Of a DNA stretch of 35,268 bases, positions 17,012 through 26,783 are shown one piece after another; the stretch's first letter is position 1; every line of letters starts with the position of its first letter. The notes beneath the pieces were generated by a model. That model saw only the letters and a list, made by a program, of their open reading frames with translations, had not been told where the DNA came from and made no database searches. Position numbers and translations under genes: made by a program. The stretch comes from Rhodopila sp. (GTDB lineage: Bacteria > Pseudomonadota > Alphaproteobacteria > Acetobacterales > Acetobacteraceae). The DNA lies in contig JARLIN010000315.1 in the NCBI GenBank assembly GCA_031291715.1, positions 1-35,268 on the forward strand, written 5' to 3'.

Positions 17012-19453
17012 ATGAACATGATCGCTCCCCGCCGTTCCCGCCTGATCCTGGTCGGGAACGGCATGGCCGGGGTGCGCGCCCTGGAAGAAATCCTGAGCCG
17101 CGCACCGCATGAATTCTCGATCACCGTGTTCGGCGCGGAGCCGCACGGCAACTACAACCGCATCATGCTGTCGCCCGTACTTGCCGGGGAAAAGACGTTC
17201 GAGGCAATCACGACCCATCCACGGTCATGGTATGAGGAGAACGGTATCGAACTGATCACCGGTGAACAGGTCGTCGGGATCGACCGCGTTGCGAAGACTG
17301 TGACGGGTGAGTTGGGAACCACACGTCCCTATGACATGCTGCTCCTGGCCACGGGATCCAACCCCGTGATCATTCCGGTCCCCGGCCATAAACTGAGCGG
17401 CGTCATAGGATTCCGCGACATCGCCGATGTCGATACGATGCTGGCGGCAAGCAAATCCGGCAAACATGCCGTCGTCATTGGCGGCGGCCTGCTCGGCCTG
17501 GAGGCCGCCAACGGCCTGGCGCGGAACGGCATGGACACCACCGTGCTGCATCTGATGCCGACGCTGATGGAACGGCAATTGGATCCGGTCTCGGCCGAGC
17601 TGTTGAAGGCCGACCTGGGCTCCCGCGGCATCAAGGTCATTACCGAGGCAAATACCAAGGCGATCCTGGGCGATGAGCGTGTCGAAGGCGTCGAACTCGC
17701 TGACGGTACACGCCTGGCGGCTGATATCGTGGTTATGGCGGCGGGCATCCGTCCCAATATCGCGCTGGCCAAAGAGTGCGGACTGGCCTGCGGGCGCGGT
17801 GTCCGGGTCGATGACGGCATGCTGACCAGCGATCCGGCGATCTACGCGGTGGGCGAGTGCGTGGAGCATCGCGGTGCGGTGTTTGGACTGGTCGCCCCGC
17901 TGTATGAAATGGCGAAGATCGTCGCTGACAGGGTCACACAGACCGCCGACAGCGACTATGTGCCGGCAGTAACCGGGACCCGCCTGAAAGTAACCGGCAT
18001 CGACATGTTCTCGGCCGGTGATTTCATGGGGGACGAGAACACCGACGATGTGGTGTTCCGCGATGCCGCCCGCGGCGTGCATAAGAAACTGGTGATCCGC
18101 GACGAAAAGCTTATCGGCGCCGTGCTGTACGGCGAGGCACGCGACAGCGCGTGGTATTTCGACCTGATCCGCAATGGAACCGACATTTCCGCGCTGCGCG
18201 ATACGCTGGTCTTCGGACCTGCCGCCGGCACCGGCGGCGAGGCACTGGGTGTCGAAGCACTGCCGGACACAGCGGAAATTTGTGGCTGCAACGGTGTCAG
18301 CAAAGGCACGATCCTGACGGCAATCAGCAAGTTCAAGCTGGCCACGGTCGATCAGGTCCGGTCGCGCACGAAGGCCTCCGCTTCATGCGGAAGCTGCACC
18401 TGCCAGGTGGAGAGCCTGCTGGCCCACGCCCTCGGCGGCGACTACGACGCGACGCCGAAGGTCAAAGCGGTCTGCAAGTGCACAACGGTCGGACACGATA
18501 CGGTGCGCAAGGCGATCCTGGCACAGAAGCTGAAGACCATTCCGGCGGTGATGCAAGCGATGGGCTGGACAACGCCCGATGGCTGCGCGAGCTGCCGTCC
18601 CGCGCTGAACTACTATCTGCTTTGCGCGTGGCCGGGCGAATACGTGGACGATTCCCGGTCACGCTTCGTCAACGAGCGGATGCACGCGAACATCCAGAAA
18701 GACGGTACCCACTCCGTCGTGCCACGCATGTGGGGCGGCGTGACGACCTCCGCTGAGCTGCGGGCAATCGCGGACGTGGTGGACAGGCATCAGATTCCGA
18801 CGGTGAAGGTGACCGGCGGCCAGCGGATCGACCTGTTGGGTGTACGTAAGGAGCAACTGCCGGAAGTCTGGCGCGATCTGAACGCGGCCGGCATGGTTTC
18901 GGGTCACGCCTACGGCAAGGCGCTGCGCACGGTGAAGACCTGCGTTGGCTCCGAATGGTGCCGCTTCGGCACGCAGGATTCCACTGGGATGGGGATCGCG
19001 CTGGAAAAAATGACCTGGGGATCGTGGACACCGCACAAGACCAAGATGGCCGTGTCTGGCTGTCCGCGGAATTGCGCCGAAGCGACCATCAAGGATTTCG
19101 GCGTGATCGCCACCGAGAGCGGCTGGGACCTTTATGTCGGCGGCAATGGCGGCATCAAGGTGCGGGTAACCGACCTGCTTGCAAAAGTAACGACCGAGGA
19201 CGAGGTGCTGGAGTACGCCGCCGCGTTCATGCAGGTCTATCGCGAAGAAGCCTGGTATCTGGAACGCACCGCACCGTGGGTTGAACGCGTCGGCATCGAC
19301 TATGTCCGCGCCCGGCTGAGCGATGCGAGCGGCCGTAAATTGTTGCAAGGTCGTTTCGTGGAAGATCAGCGCTATGCGCAGGCCGATCCGTGGGCCGAAC
19401 GGGCGGCGGGTACCGATGCGCATGAGTTCCGCGCCCTGGCGACGGTGGAGTAA
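17012..19453 (+). CDS. nasB: Assimilatory nitrite reductase large subunit (NasB/NirB)
   Basis: Reduces nitrite to ammonium with NAD(P)H in the cytoplasm. The 813 residues comprise an FAD/NAD(P)-binding half (about 1-400; GNGMAGVRALEEIL, GGGLLGLEAANGLA). Two BFD-like [2Fe-2S] segments follow: ICGCNGV (C424, C426) with CGSC (from C459), then AVCKC...CASC. Last is the siroheme/[4Fe-4S] nitrite-reductase domain, with CVGSEWC (C644, C650) and CPRNC (C684, C688). In Paracoccus NasB also passes electrons from NADH to nitrate reductase through NasG, and the gene order here is the same. nasG starts 5 bases after its stop. Confidence 0.96.
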   Translation: MNMIAPRRSRLILVGNGMAGVRALEEILSRAPHEFSITVFGAEPHGNYNRIMLSPVLAGEKTFEAITTHPRSWYEENGIELITGEQVVGIDRVAKTVTGELGTTRPYDMLLLATGSNPVIIPVPGHKLSGVIGFRDIADVDTMLAASKSGKHAVVIGGGLLGLEAANGLARNGMDTTVLHLMPTLMERQLDPVSAELLKADLGSRGIKVITEANTKAILGDERVEGVELADGTRLAADIVVMAAGIRPNIALAKECGLACGRGVRVDDGMLTSDPAIYAVGECVEHRGAVFGLVAPLYEMAKIVADRVTQTADSDYVPAVTGTRLKVTGIDMFSAGDFMGDENTDDVVFRDAARGVHKKLVIRDEKLIGAVLYGEARDSAWYFDLIRNGTDISALRDTLVFGPAAGTGGEALGVEALPDTAEICGCNGVSKGTILTAISKFKLATVDQVRSRTKASASCGSCTCQVESLLAHALGGDYDATPKVKAVCKCTTVGHDTVRKAILAQKLKTIPAVMQAMGWTTPDGCASCRPALNYYLLCAWPGEYVDDSRSRFVNERMHANIQKDGTHSVVPRMWGGVTTSAELRAIADVVDRHQIPTVKVTGGQRIDLLGVRKEQLPEVWRDLNAAGMVSGHAYGKALRTVKTCVGSEWCRFGTQDSTGMGIALEKMTWGSWTPHKTKMAVSGCPRNCAEATIKDFGVIATESGWDLYVGGNGGIKVRVTDLLAKVTTEDEVLEYAAAFMQVYREEAWYLERTAPWVERVGIDYVRARLSDASGRKLLQGRFVEDQRYAQADPWAERAAGTDAHEFRALATVE

Positions 19454-19458
19454 GCGTC

Positions 19459-19788
19459 ATGGATGGGGCTATATCCGTGTGGATGGATGTCGGACAGCTG
19501 GACGACATCCCCCGGCTTGGTTCGCGCGTCGTCACGACGCCGGCGATCGACATCGCGTTGTTCCGGACAGCGGACGATCGTGTTTTCGCGCTGCATGACA
19601 GATGTCCTCACAAGGCGGGCAGGCTGTCGCAGGGCATCGTGCACAGTGAATCCGTGACCTGCCCGCTGCATAACTGGGTCATCGGCCTGGCCGATGGGCA
19701 GGCGAAGGAGCCGGATGAAGGCTGTGCCCGCACCGTTCCGGTTCGGCTGGAGGATCGGCGCATCCTGCTGGCGGTGGGCGGAGCATGA
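19459..19788 (+). CDS. nasG: NirD/NasG Rieske-type [2Fe-2S] protein
   Basis: Small electron carrier paired with nitrite reductase, 109 residues. A full Rieske ligand set is visible: C49-P-H51 and C68-P-L-H71 (motifs RCPHKAG and TCPLHNW). Some NirD proteins, such as that of E. coli, lack these ligands; their presence fits the NasG role of carrying electrons from NasB to NasC. The ATG at 19459 has GGAG upstream. Its stop overlaps the nasC ATG by four bases. Confidence 0.94.
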   Translation: MDGAISVWMDVGQLDDIPRLGSRVVTTPAIDIALFRTADDRVFALHDRCPHKAGRLSQGIVHSESVTCPLHNWVIGLADGQAKEPDEGCARTVPVRLEDRRILLAVGGA

Positions 19789-22454
19789 CCGCGCCGGTCC
19801 ACACCACCTGTCCGTATTGTGGGGTCGGGTGCGGTGTGGTGGTTCAGTCGGACGAAACAATCAAGGCGGATGCGGTGCATCCGTCCAATCGAGGGCGGCT
19901 GTGCTCCAAGGGTGCCGCGCTCGGTGCCACGCTGGATGACAGCACACGGCTGACAGTACCGATGGTGCATGGGCAGGCAACAAGCTGGGATGATGCGCTC
20001 GATTTGGTCGCGGAGCGGTTTCGGGAAACCATCGCGATGCATGGTCCGGACAGTGTGGCGTTCTATGTCTCCGGCCAGTGCCTGACGGAAGATTATTACG
20101 TTGCCAACAAACTGATGAAGGGTTTCATCGGCAGCGCCAATATCGATACGAATTCGCGCCTGTGCATGGCGTCCTCGGTTGCTGGCCATGTTCGTGCCTT
20201 CGGTGAGGACGTGGTTCCCGGGGTCTATCAGGACTGGGAAGAAGCCGATCTGGTGGTGCTGGTCGGTAGCAACGCGGCGTGGTGCCATCCGGTCCTGCAT
20301 CAGCGGCTGCAGGCGGCCCGGGTGGCGCAAGGGACGAAGGTCGTTGTGCTGGATCCTCGCCGTACTGCGACCGCGGAAGCCGCTGATTTGCACGTGCCTC
20401 TGGCGCCAGGCAGCGATGTCGCGCTTTTCAACGGTCTGCTGGCGTATTTGCATCGTGCCGGAAAGGTCGACACCGCCTGGGTCGAGCGGCATACCACGGG
20501 GCTCGCCGAGGCCCTGAAGGCCGCTTCGTCCTCCCCCGGCATGACGAGGGACGAGACCCAGCTGGAATCCATCGCTGCCGAATGCGGCATCGACCCCGAG
20601 GCGCTGGAAACATTCTTCGATATGTTCGCGCGGACCGAGCGGGTGATGACGGTCTTCTCGCAGGGCGTGAACCAGTCCTCCACCGGGACCGACAAGGTCA
20701 ACGCGATCATCAATTGCCATCTGGCTACGGGACGGATCGGCCGGCCTGGAACCGGACCGTTCTCCGTCACCGGTCAGCCCAATGCAATGGGCGGCCGCGA
20801 GGTCGGTGGGCTGGCCAACCAGCTTGCCGCGCATATGCGCTTCAACGATCCGTTCGACCGGGCCGCGTTGCAGGCATTCTGGCAGTCCCCCACGCTGGCG
20901 CCGGCGCCCGGCCTGAAAGCCGTCGATCTGTTCGATGCCGTGCTGGATGGCCGGGTCAAAGCGCTGTGGATCGTCGCGACCAACCCAGCCGCCAGCATGC
21001 CCCGCGCCGATCGGGTGCGGGCCGCGCTGTCCGCTTGCCCGTTCGTGGTGGTGTCCGATTGCTGGCCGACCGATACGTCCACGCTTGCTCATGTCGTGCT
21101 GCCGGCGGCGGGTTGGGGCGAGAAAGACGGCACCGTCACCAACTCCGAACGCCGCATCTCCCGCCAGCGCGCTTTCCGCTCCGCCCCCGGTCAGGCGCGG
21201 CCCGATTGGTGGCAATTCGCCGAAGTCGGGCGGCGCATGGGATGGCCGGACGCTTTCGCCTGGCAGACCCCGGCCGCCGTGTTCCGCGAGCATGCCGCCC
21301 TGTCCGGCCACGCCAATGGCGGCAAGCGGGTGTTCGACATCAGCGCCATGAAAGATGTGGACGACGCTGGATACGAGGCGATGCAGCCATTCCGCTGGCC
21401 GCTCCCAGCGGGCGCCTCCAGCGAGGGCGGACGGCTGTTCGCGCAGGGCGGCTTCCCGACGCCAGACGGTCGCGCACGCTTCGTTCCGACCCGCTATCAG
21501 GAGCCGCCTCGGGCAGGAAAGCAGGGGTTGTTGCTGAACACCGGCCGCGTGCGGGATCAGTGGCACACCATGACCCGCACCGGTCTCGCGCCCTCGCTGA
21601 TGAGCCACACGCCGGAGCCGGTGCTGACGATCCACCCGACGGACGCGGCGGCGGCTGGCATCGAACAAGGCGCTTTGACCCGTGTCTCGACCGCCGAGGG
21701 CGAGGTTCTGCTGCGCGCTGATCTTCGCCACACGCAGCGCCACGGTGAAGTGTTCGCGCCGATGCACTGGACCGACCAGTTCGCCTCTACCGGCCCCATC
21801 GGACGGGTGGTCGGCGCGAAGCCGGACCCGGTCTCGGGGCAGCCCGAGCTGAAGGCGACCGCCGCCACGGTGACCCCAGCGCTGGTCCACTTCCACGGAC
21901 TGCTGCTGCGGCGCGCTGGCGGACCGCTTCCCGACATCTGCCATTGGGTCCGCGTGCCGGTCACCGAAGGCCAGTTGTACCGGTTGGCCGGATTGCGGCC
22001 GATGCCGGCGGGTGACGACCTGACCCGCTTCGCCGCCGCTCTGCTCGATCTTCCGGCCGGGACCGACTGGCTGGAAGTTTCCGACGTTCGCCGAGGCATG
22101 CTGCGCGTGGCGGCGGTCGTCGACGGCGCTCTCGAAGCCTGCCTTTTCCTCGCACGCGACGCCGCTTCCCTTCCGAACGAGGCTGCCATCAGCCCGATGC
22201 TGGGGGCGCCGGTGCCGGACTCCGCCCGGGCGAAGATCCTGGCGGGACGGATGTATGACGCGACGGCGGCCGAGGGCCCCAAGGTCTGCACCTGTTTCGG
22301 CGTGACTCGCGATGCGATCCGCCACGCCGTTGCCACCCATCGGCTGGGGACGGTCAAGGAGATCGGCGTTCTGCTGCACGCCGGCACCAATTGCGGTTCC
22401 TGCATTCCTGAACTTGAGGAGATCCTGCGCGATGTTCGCATGCCCGCGGAGTAA
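19785..22454 (+). CDS. nasC: Assimilatory nitrate reductase catalytic subunit (NasC)
   Basis: Cytoplasmic molybdenum enzyme reducing nitrate to nitrite. The 889 residues begin with a [4Fe-4S] motif (CPYCGVGC, C9/C12/C16, and LCSKG, C40). The Mo-bisPGD catalytic domains follow, with the likely Mo-ligand Cys127 in SRLCMASSV, and then the molydopterin-dinucleotide-binding domain. A C-terminal BFD-like [2Fe-2S] domain comes last: CTCFGV (C835, C837) and NCGSC (C870, C873). This C-terminal cluster is the expected entry point for electrons from NasG. No separate NADH-dehydrogenase subunit gene is present. The start codon overlaps the nasG stop, and its end overlaps cobA by 23 bases. Confidence 0.96.
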   Translation: MTAPVHTTCPYCGVGCGVVVQSDETIKADAVHPSNRGRLCSKGAALGATLDDSTRLTVPMVHGQATSWDDALDLVAERFRETIAMHGPDSVAFYVSGQCLTEDYYVANKLMKGFIGSANIDTNSRLCMASSVAGHVRAFGEDVVPGVYQDWEEADLVVLVGSNAAWCHPVLHQRLQAARVAQGTKVVVLDPRRTATAEAADLHVPLAPGSDVALFNGLLAYLHRAGKVDTAWVERHTTGLAEALKAASSSPGMTRDETQLESIAAECGIDPEALETFFDMFARTERVMTVFSQGVNQSSTGTDKVNAIINCHLATGRIGRPGTGPFSVTGQPNAMGGREVGGLANQLAAHMRFNDPFDRAALQAFWQSPTLAPAPGLKAVDLFDAVLDGRVKALWIVATNPAASMPRADRVRAALSACPFVVVSDCWPTDTSTLAHVVLPAAGWGEKDGTVTNSERRISRQRAFRSAPGQARPDWWQFAEVGRRMGWPDAFAWQTPAAVFREHAALSGHANGGKRVFDISAMKDVDDAGYEAMQPFRWPLPAGASSEGGRLFAQGGFPTPDGRARFVPTRYQEPPRAGKQGLLLNTGRVRDQWHTMTRTGLAPSLMSHTPEPVLTIHPTDAAAAGIEQGALTRVSTAEGEVLLRADLRHTQRHGEVFAPMHWTDQFASTGPIGRVVGAKPDPVSGQPELKATAATVTPALVHFHGLLLRRAGGPLPDICHWVRVPVTEGQLYRLAGLRPMPAGDDLTRFAAALLDLPAGTDWLEVSDVRRGMLRVAAVVDGALEACLFLARDAASLPNEAAISPMLGAPVPDSARAKILAGRMYDATAAEGPKVCTCFGVTRDAIRHAVATHRLGTVKEIGVLLHAGTNCGSCIPELEEILRDVRMPAE

Positions 22455-23208
22455 AGCGACCGGCAGCGCGACGCTGGTCGGCGCCGGACCCGGCGACCCC
22501 GATCTGCTGACGCTGCGCGCGGTGAAGGCCATCCAGCGCGCCGACGCTGTGTTGTTTGATGCGTTGATCGATCCCTCGATCCTGGACCTCGCGCGTCCGG
22601 ATGCGCGGCGGATCGATGTCGGCAAACGCTGCGGACGGCACGCGATGAACCAGGCCGCGATCAACCGGCTGATCGTGACGTTGGCCCAGTCCGGCGCTCA
22701 TGTGGTCCGGCTGAAGGGCGGCGATCCGTTCGTGTTCGGCCGCGGCGGCGAAGAACTCGACAGCTTGCGTGCCGCCGGCGTGCCGGTTGAGGTGGTGCCT
22801 GGCGTCACCGCCGCTTGCGCCGCCGCGGCCAGTTTACAGATTCCGCTGACGCATCGCGATGTGGCCCGGTCTCTGCACTTCGTCACGGGGCACGGCAGCG
22901 ACGGCGCGGTCCCGGCGCATGACTGGCGCGCCCTGGCGGCCAGCGGCGGCACTATCGCCGCCTATATGGCGAGCAAGACGTTACGAAGCGTCGCGGCCAG
23001 CCTGATCGATGCCGGCCTGCCGCCTTCAACCCCGGCCGTGGCGGTGGGGAATGCATCTCGGCTGAACGAGGCTCATTGGCATGGAACGTTGGGCACTCTG
23101 CCGGACTTACTGGACGCCAGCCGGCCCGATGGCCCAACCCTGGTGCTGATCGGTACGGTGGTCGCGCTGGCGCGCACGATTCAAGAAACCGCACGCCTCG
23201 CCGCATGA
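22432..23208 (+). CDS. cobA: Uroporphyrinogen-III C-methyltransferase (SUMT)
   Basis: Makes precorrin-2, the precursor of siroheme needed by NasB. The 258 residues carry the SAM-methyltransferase motifs VGAGPGDPDLLTLRAVKAIQ near the N terminus, RLKGGDPFVFGRGGEE in the middle and VPGVTAACAAAASL. The ORF track begins at 22312 inside nasC. The ATG at 22432 has GAGGAG upstream and starts MFACPRSKATGSATLVG. It overlaps the nasC end by 23 bases, so the two are co-translated. It carries only the methyltransferase and not the CysG dehydrogenase/chelatase part, so those steps must be encoded elsewhere. The next gene is convergent, 8 bases away. Confidence 0.95.
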   Translation: MFACPRSKATGSATLVGAGPGDPDLLTLRAVKAIQRADAVLFDALIDPSILDLARPDARRIDVGKRCGRHAMNQAAINRLIVTLAQSGAHVVRLKGGDPFVFGRGGEELDSLRAAGVPVEVVPGVTAACAAAASLQIPLTHRDVARSLHFVTGHGSDGAVPAHDWRALAASGGTIAAYMASKTLRSVAASLIDAGLPPSTPAVAVGNASRLNEAHWHGTLGTLPDLLDASRPDGPTLVLIGTVVALARTIQETARLAA

Positions 23209-23210
23209 CC

Positions 23211-23226
23211 GGACGTCTATACGTCC
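23211..23226. terminator. Small perfect hairpin between convergent cobA and sthA
   Basis: GGACGT-CTAT-ACGTCC forms a six-base-pair stem with a four-base loop exactly in the gap between the two convergent genes, overlapping the sthA stop. It is short and lacks a T-run, so termination function is only suggested. Confidence 0.35.
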
Positions 23227-24607
23227 GCCATACGGTTCCAGGCATCGAGCGCGGCGATCTTGTACGCTTCCGCCAATGTCGGATAATTGAAGGTATTCTC
23301 GATGAAGTAATCCAGCGTGCCATGCAGGTTCAGCACCGCCTGGCCGATATGTACCAGCTCGGTGGCCCCTTCGCCGACGATATGCACACCCAGCAGGCGG
23401 CGGGTCTTCAACGAGAAGATCATTTTCATCATGCCGTTGTTCAGGCCCATGATGTGACCACGCGACGTTTCCCGGAACCGGGCGATGCCGCATTCATAGG
23501 GGATGCCTCGGCGGCGGACCTCTTCCTCGCTCATGCCGACGGTAGAGATTTCCGGCACCGAATAGATGCCGTAGGGGAAGTAATCCGGCGCCGGCGGCAT
23601 CGCGATGTTGAAGGCGTGGCAGGCGGCGATACGTCCCTGCTCCATCGAAGTTGACGCCAGGCTCGGGAACCCGATGGCGTCACCGGCCGAGTAGATATGC
23701 GGCACCTCGGTCTGGAAGGTGGCGGGATCGACCTTCAGCCGCCCACGTTCGTCCGGCGTCAGACCGCAGGACTCAAGGTTCAGCGTATCGGTGGCACCGA
23801 CACGTCCGGCCGCGTAGAGCAGCATCTCCGACCGGACGCGCCGGCCGTTATCCAGGACGGTGACCGGCCAGTCGTGCTCGAACTCGATCTGCGCGACCTT
23901 GGCGCCGAAACGAATGGCCATGCCGCGGTCGCGGAGTTGATGGGTGAAATCCTCGATCAGTTCGTGATCGATGAAGTCGAGCAGGCTCGCGCGTGACTCG
24001 ACCAGGGCGACGCTGACGTCGAGCGCGCTGAAAATCGTTGCGTATTCTACACCGATCACACCACCGCCAACGACGGTAAGGCTACGCGGCAGGCGGGGAA
24101 TATCGACGATTTCGTCGCTGTCGAGGACGTTGGTGTGATTGAACGGCACATCCGCCGGACGATAAGGGCGGGTGCCGACCGCGATCATGATCTTGTCGCC
24201 CGTGACGATCCGGACATCGCCATCGTTCAACGTGATCTCGACCACGTGCGCGTCCAGGAAGCGGCCCGTACCGAACATGGTCTGAACCTTGTTGCGGGCG
24301 AACTGATGCTCCAGCACATCGACCTCATGATCCAGGGTCACGTGCAGGCGCGCCATCAGGTCCTTCGCCTCGATATCCTTCTTGACGCGGTAAGCCTTGC
24401 CGTAGAACCCACGTTCCCGCCAGCCGGTCAGATTCAAGACCGTTTCGCGCAGCATCTTGGAGGGGATAGTGCCGGTGTAAACTGATACACCGCCACCCGG
24501 CGACCCTTTTCCACCACCAGGACGGAGCGCCCGAGCTTCGCTGCCTGAATGGCAGCCCGACGCCCCGCGGGGCCGCTGCCGACGACGATGAAATCGTATC
24601 GTGTCAT
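23217..24607 (-). pseudogene. sthA: Soluble pyridine nucleotide transhydrogenase, frameshifted
   Basis: Si-specific NAD(P)+ transhydrogenase that interconverts NADPH and NADH. The start [38 protein letters not shown] is in one frame from the ATG at 24607. The continuation [37 protein letters not shown] is in another. One missing base within CGCCACCC (about 24491-24498 on the plus strand) accounts for this. Adding it restores 463 residues, the normal length. The rest is intact: VVGGGVIGVEYA, YAAGRVGATDTLNL, IYSAGDAIGFPSLASTSMEQGRIA, NTFNYPTLAEAYKIAALD. The usual GGGCxxxGT(I)PSK redox Cys is replaced by Thr/Val, as in SthA-type enzymes lacking the disulfide pair. A sequencing error is as likely as true decay. 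Confidence 0.88.
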
Positions 24608-24749
24608 TATCGAGTGGGGTGCCCCGCTGTTATAAGCAGTTTGGCGTCTTTCCGCGCCGATGGGGAGGGTAAATCGCCCGGATTGACGGCGATCCCGCGA
24701 AGTATCAGCCTCCATGCAACTTCGATCAACGAGGAACAGGGGACGTGCC

Positions 24750-26006
24750 ATGCCGCTGCCAACGGATACGGATGTCAGCACACCAAAATACCTGCGCGAC
24801 AAATACGCGATCGTCGGCATTGGCGAGACAACTTACACGCGCGGATCGGACAAAACGACGCGCGCGCTGGGCACCTGGGCGTTGCGCAACGCGGCCGCGG
24901 ACGCCGGGATCAAGACCTCGGATATTGACGGCATGTTGTCGTATTCGAACAATGACAGCACCTCCGCCACCTTCATGGCTGGCGACATCGGTGCCCGGCT
25001 GAATTTCTACATGGACTGTGTCGGCGGTGGATCATCGACCGAAGCGTTGATTGGCATCGCGATCGGCGTGATGGAGGCGGGCATGTGCAACTGCGTGGCA
25101 TTGTTCCGTGCCATGAATGGTTTCTCGCAGGTGCGGATCGGCGGTACCGGCGCCCGCTCCGCGACGCCCGTCAGCGGGGACATGCTGCACAGTCGCGCCT
25201 ATGGATGGCAAAGCGCGGGGCAGATGTTCAGCCCCACCTTCATGCGGCACATGTATGAATACGGCACGACACCGGAACAGGTGGCTATGGTGAAGGTCGT
25301 GCATTCCGAGCACGCATCCAACAATCCGAAAGCGTACTACAAGAAGAGATACACAGTAGATGACGTGCTGAGCAGCCGCATCATCTGCAAACCGCTGCAC
25401 CTGCTGGACTGCTGTGTGGAAACGGACAACGCCACCGCCATCATCATTACGCGCACCGATCGGGCGCGGGACATGCGGCACACACCGGCGCTGATTCGCG
25501 GGATCGCGGGACGGTGCAGCAAGCCGCGCATGGATATGCACTACCAGGCCGGGCCGATCACCCGGGTCGGCGGCTACTACGCAAAAGACATCTTGTGGCC
25601 GAACGCCGGCGTCGGACCCGAGGATATCGACGCCACGGGCGCCTATGACGCGTTCACCTTCACCTCGATGCTGCAACTGGAGGATTACGGGTTCTGCAAG
25701 AAAGGCGAAGGCGGCGAGTACGTGTCGTCGGGGATCACAAGACTGGGCGGACGGCGGCCGAACAACACCTCCGGCGGCCATCTGTGCGAGGGCTATACGC
25801 ACGGCATGAACATGGTGATCGAGAACGTGCGCCAGCTTCGCCACGACGCCGATGACTCCTGCCCGCTCGGACCGGACGGCAAACGCCAACACACCTACGA
25901 CTATCGGGAGGGCGGCTGCCGACAGGTGAAAGACATCGAGGTGACGGCGAATTTGGGTTGGGCCAATCCGATGACTGGCTCCGCCATGGTCATGCGGCGC
26001 GGCTGA
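24750..26006 (+). CDS. Thiolase-like protein (SCP-x/lipid-transfer type)
   Basis: 418 residues with thiolase-family order: [15 protein letters not shown] at the start, [18 protein letters not shown] where the nucleophile loop lies, and [22 protein letters not shown] near the C terminus. The canonical Cys-x-Ser/Gly-G nucleophile motif is not clearly present, which is typical of the SCP-x-like subgroup that works with a DUF35 partner. Known examples of such pairs cleave steroid side-chain aldols (Ltp2-ChsH2) or beta-keto-thioesters (BbsA/BbsB). The start at 24750 has AGGGGA upstream; the ORF track's 24714 lacks one. The DUF35 gene follows 14 bases later. Substrate unknown. Confidence 0.87.
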   Translation: MPLPTDTDVSTPKYLRDKYAIVGIGETTYTRGSDKTTRALGTWALRNAAADAGIKTSDIDGMLSYSNNDSTSATFMAGDIGARLNFYMDCVGGGSSTEALIGIAIGVMEAGMCNCVALFRAMNGFSQVRIGGTGARSATPVSGDMLHSRAYGWQSAGQMFSPTFMRHMYEYGTTPEQVAMVKVVHSEHASNNPKAYYKKRYTVDDVLSSRIICKPLHLLDCCVETDNATAIIITRTDRARDMRHTPALIRGIAGRCSKPRMDMHYQAGPITRVGGYYAKDILWPNAGVGPEDIDATGAYDAFTFTSMLQLEDYGFCKKGEGGEYVSSGITRLGGRRPNNTSGGHLCEGYTHGMNMVIENVRQLRHDADDSCPLGPDGKRQHTYDYREGGCRQVKDIEVTANLGWANPMTGSAMVMRRG

Positions 26007-26020
26007 AAGGAGAACCGGTC

Positions 26021-26542
26021 ATGGCGCTTCAAGGAAATTATCTCGGTATGTCCCTGTCCATCGACGATCTGGACAAGGAGAATATCACCTACTTCAAGCA
26101 TTGCGCAGAGCACGACTTCCATCTGCAGAAATGCGACGATTGCGGGCTGCTGCGTTATCCGCCCACGACGGGCTGCCCCTGGTGCGCCAGTCCGCGTGCG
26201 ACCTGGACGGCGGTCGAAGGCAAGGGCGAGGTCCATTCTTACGAAGAGGTTCACCACGCGATCCAACCGGCGTTCAAATCCCACACGCCCTACATGGTTC
26301 TGCTGGTGGACCTGGATAGCCAGAAGGGCCAACCCTCCGAGCACGAGGCGCTGCGGGTGGTGGGGAACCTGACCACGGCGGATGGCGCCCTCGCACCGCC
26401 CGACATGGTCCGGCAGGTCGGCATCGGCACGCGCGTCCGCATGGTTTTCAGCGATGTCGGGGACGGACTATCCTTGCCGCAATGGACAATCGACACCGGG
26501 GCAAAACAGCATCCCAAGCCCTGGCGTTATCCTCAGGAGTAG
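26021..26542 (+). CDS. Zn-ribbon/OB-fold protein (DUF35 family)
   Basis: A 173-residue partner protein of thiolase-like enzymes. The zinc ribbon CDDCGLLRYPPTTGCPWCAS (two CxxC pairs) lies at about residues 36-55. It is followed by an OB-fold (about 60-150) ending in GTRVRMVFSDVGDGLSLPQW. In known pairs the DUF35 protein completes the acyl-CoA binding site. The ORF track starts upstream within the thiolase gene; the ATG at 26021 has AAAGGAGA and starts MALQGNYLG. A small membrane protein gene follows after one base. Confidence 0.9.
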   Translation: MALQGNYLGMSLSIDDLDKENITYFKHCAEHDFHLQKCDDCGLLRYPPTTGCPWCASPRATWTAVEGKGEVHSYEEVHHAIQPAFKSHTPYMVLLVDLDSQKGQPSEHEALRVVGNLTTADGALAPPDMVRQVGIGTRVRMVFSDVGDGLSLPQWTIDTGAKQHPKPWRYPQE

Positions 26543-26543
26543 C

Positions 26544-26723
26544 ATGATCTTCGACCAGGTCACGGACACCCAGATGCAGGCCGCCAGGATCCTGAGCGGC
26601 GCGACGATGGTGGCATTTCTGGCGGCCCCGCTCTTCCGTCGTGGTGCGCGGACGATACGAATAGCCGTCGCCACGGTCTACATCCTGGGGGTTCTGGGCT
26701 TCATCGGCTATTATCTTATGTAA
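26544..26723 (+). CDS. Small membrane protein, 59 residues
   Basis: Begins MIFDQVTDTQMQAARILSG. It has two hydrophobic segments (ILSGATMVAFLAAPLF and IAVATVYILGVLGFIGYYLM) separated by a basic turn (RRGARTIR), consistent with a two-helix inner-membrane hairpin. A good ribosome site (CAGGAG) and one-base spacing after the DUF35 stop argue that it is a real third gene of the unit. The ORF track shows it only as the tail of a longer shadow ORF. Function unknown; it might anchor the thiolase/DUF35 complex at the membrane, which is speculation. Confidence 0.72.
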   Translation: MIFDQVTDTQMQAARILSGATMVAFLAAPLFRRGARTIRIAVATVYILGVLGFIGYYLM

Positions 26724-26783
26724 AGTTCCCCGTTGATCCGGACCGAAATCGAAACACGATTGGCCAAATCCGCCGACAAATCG

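Noticed and set aside
19608-22664. 1018-residue minus-strand ORF
   Set aside because: The largest shadow in the window, opposite nasG, nasC and cobA. The plus-strand proteins have intact cofactor motifs and this one has none.
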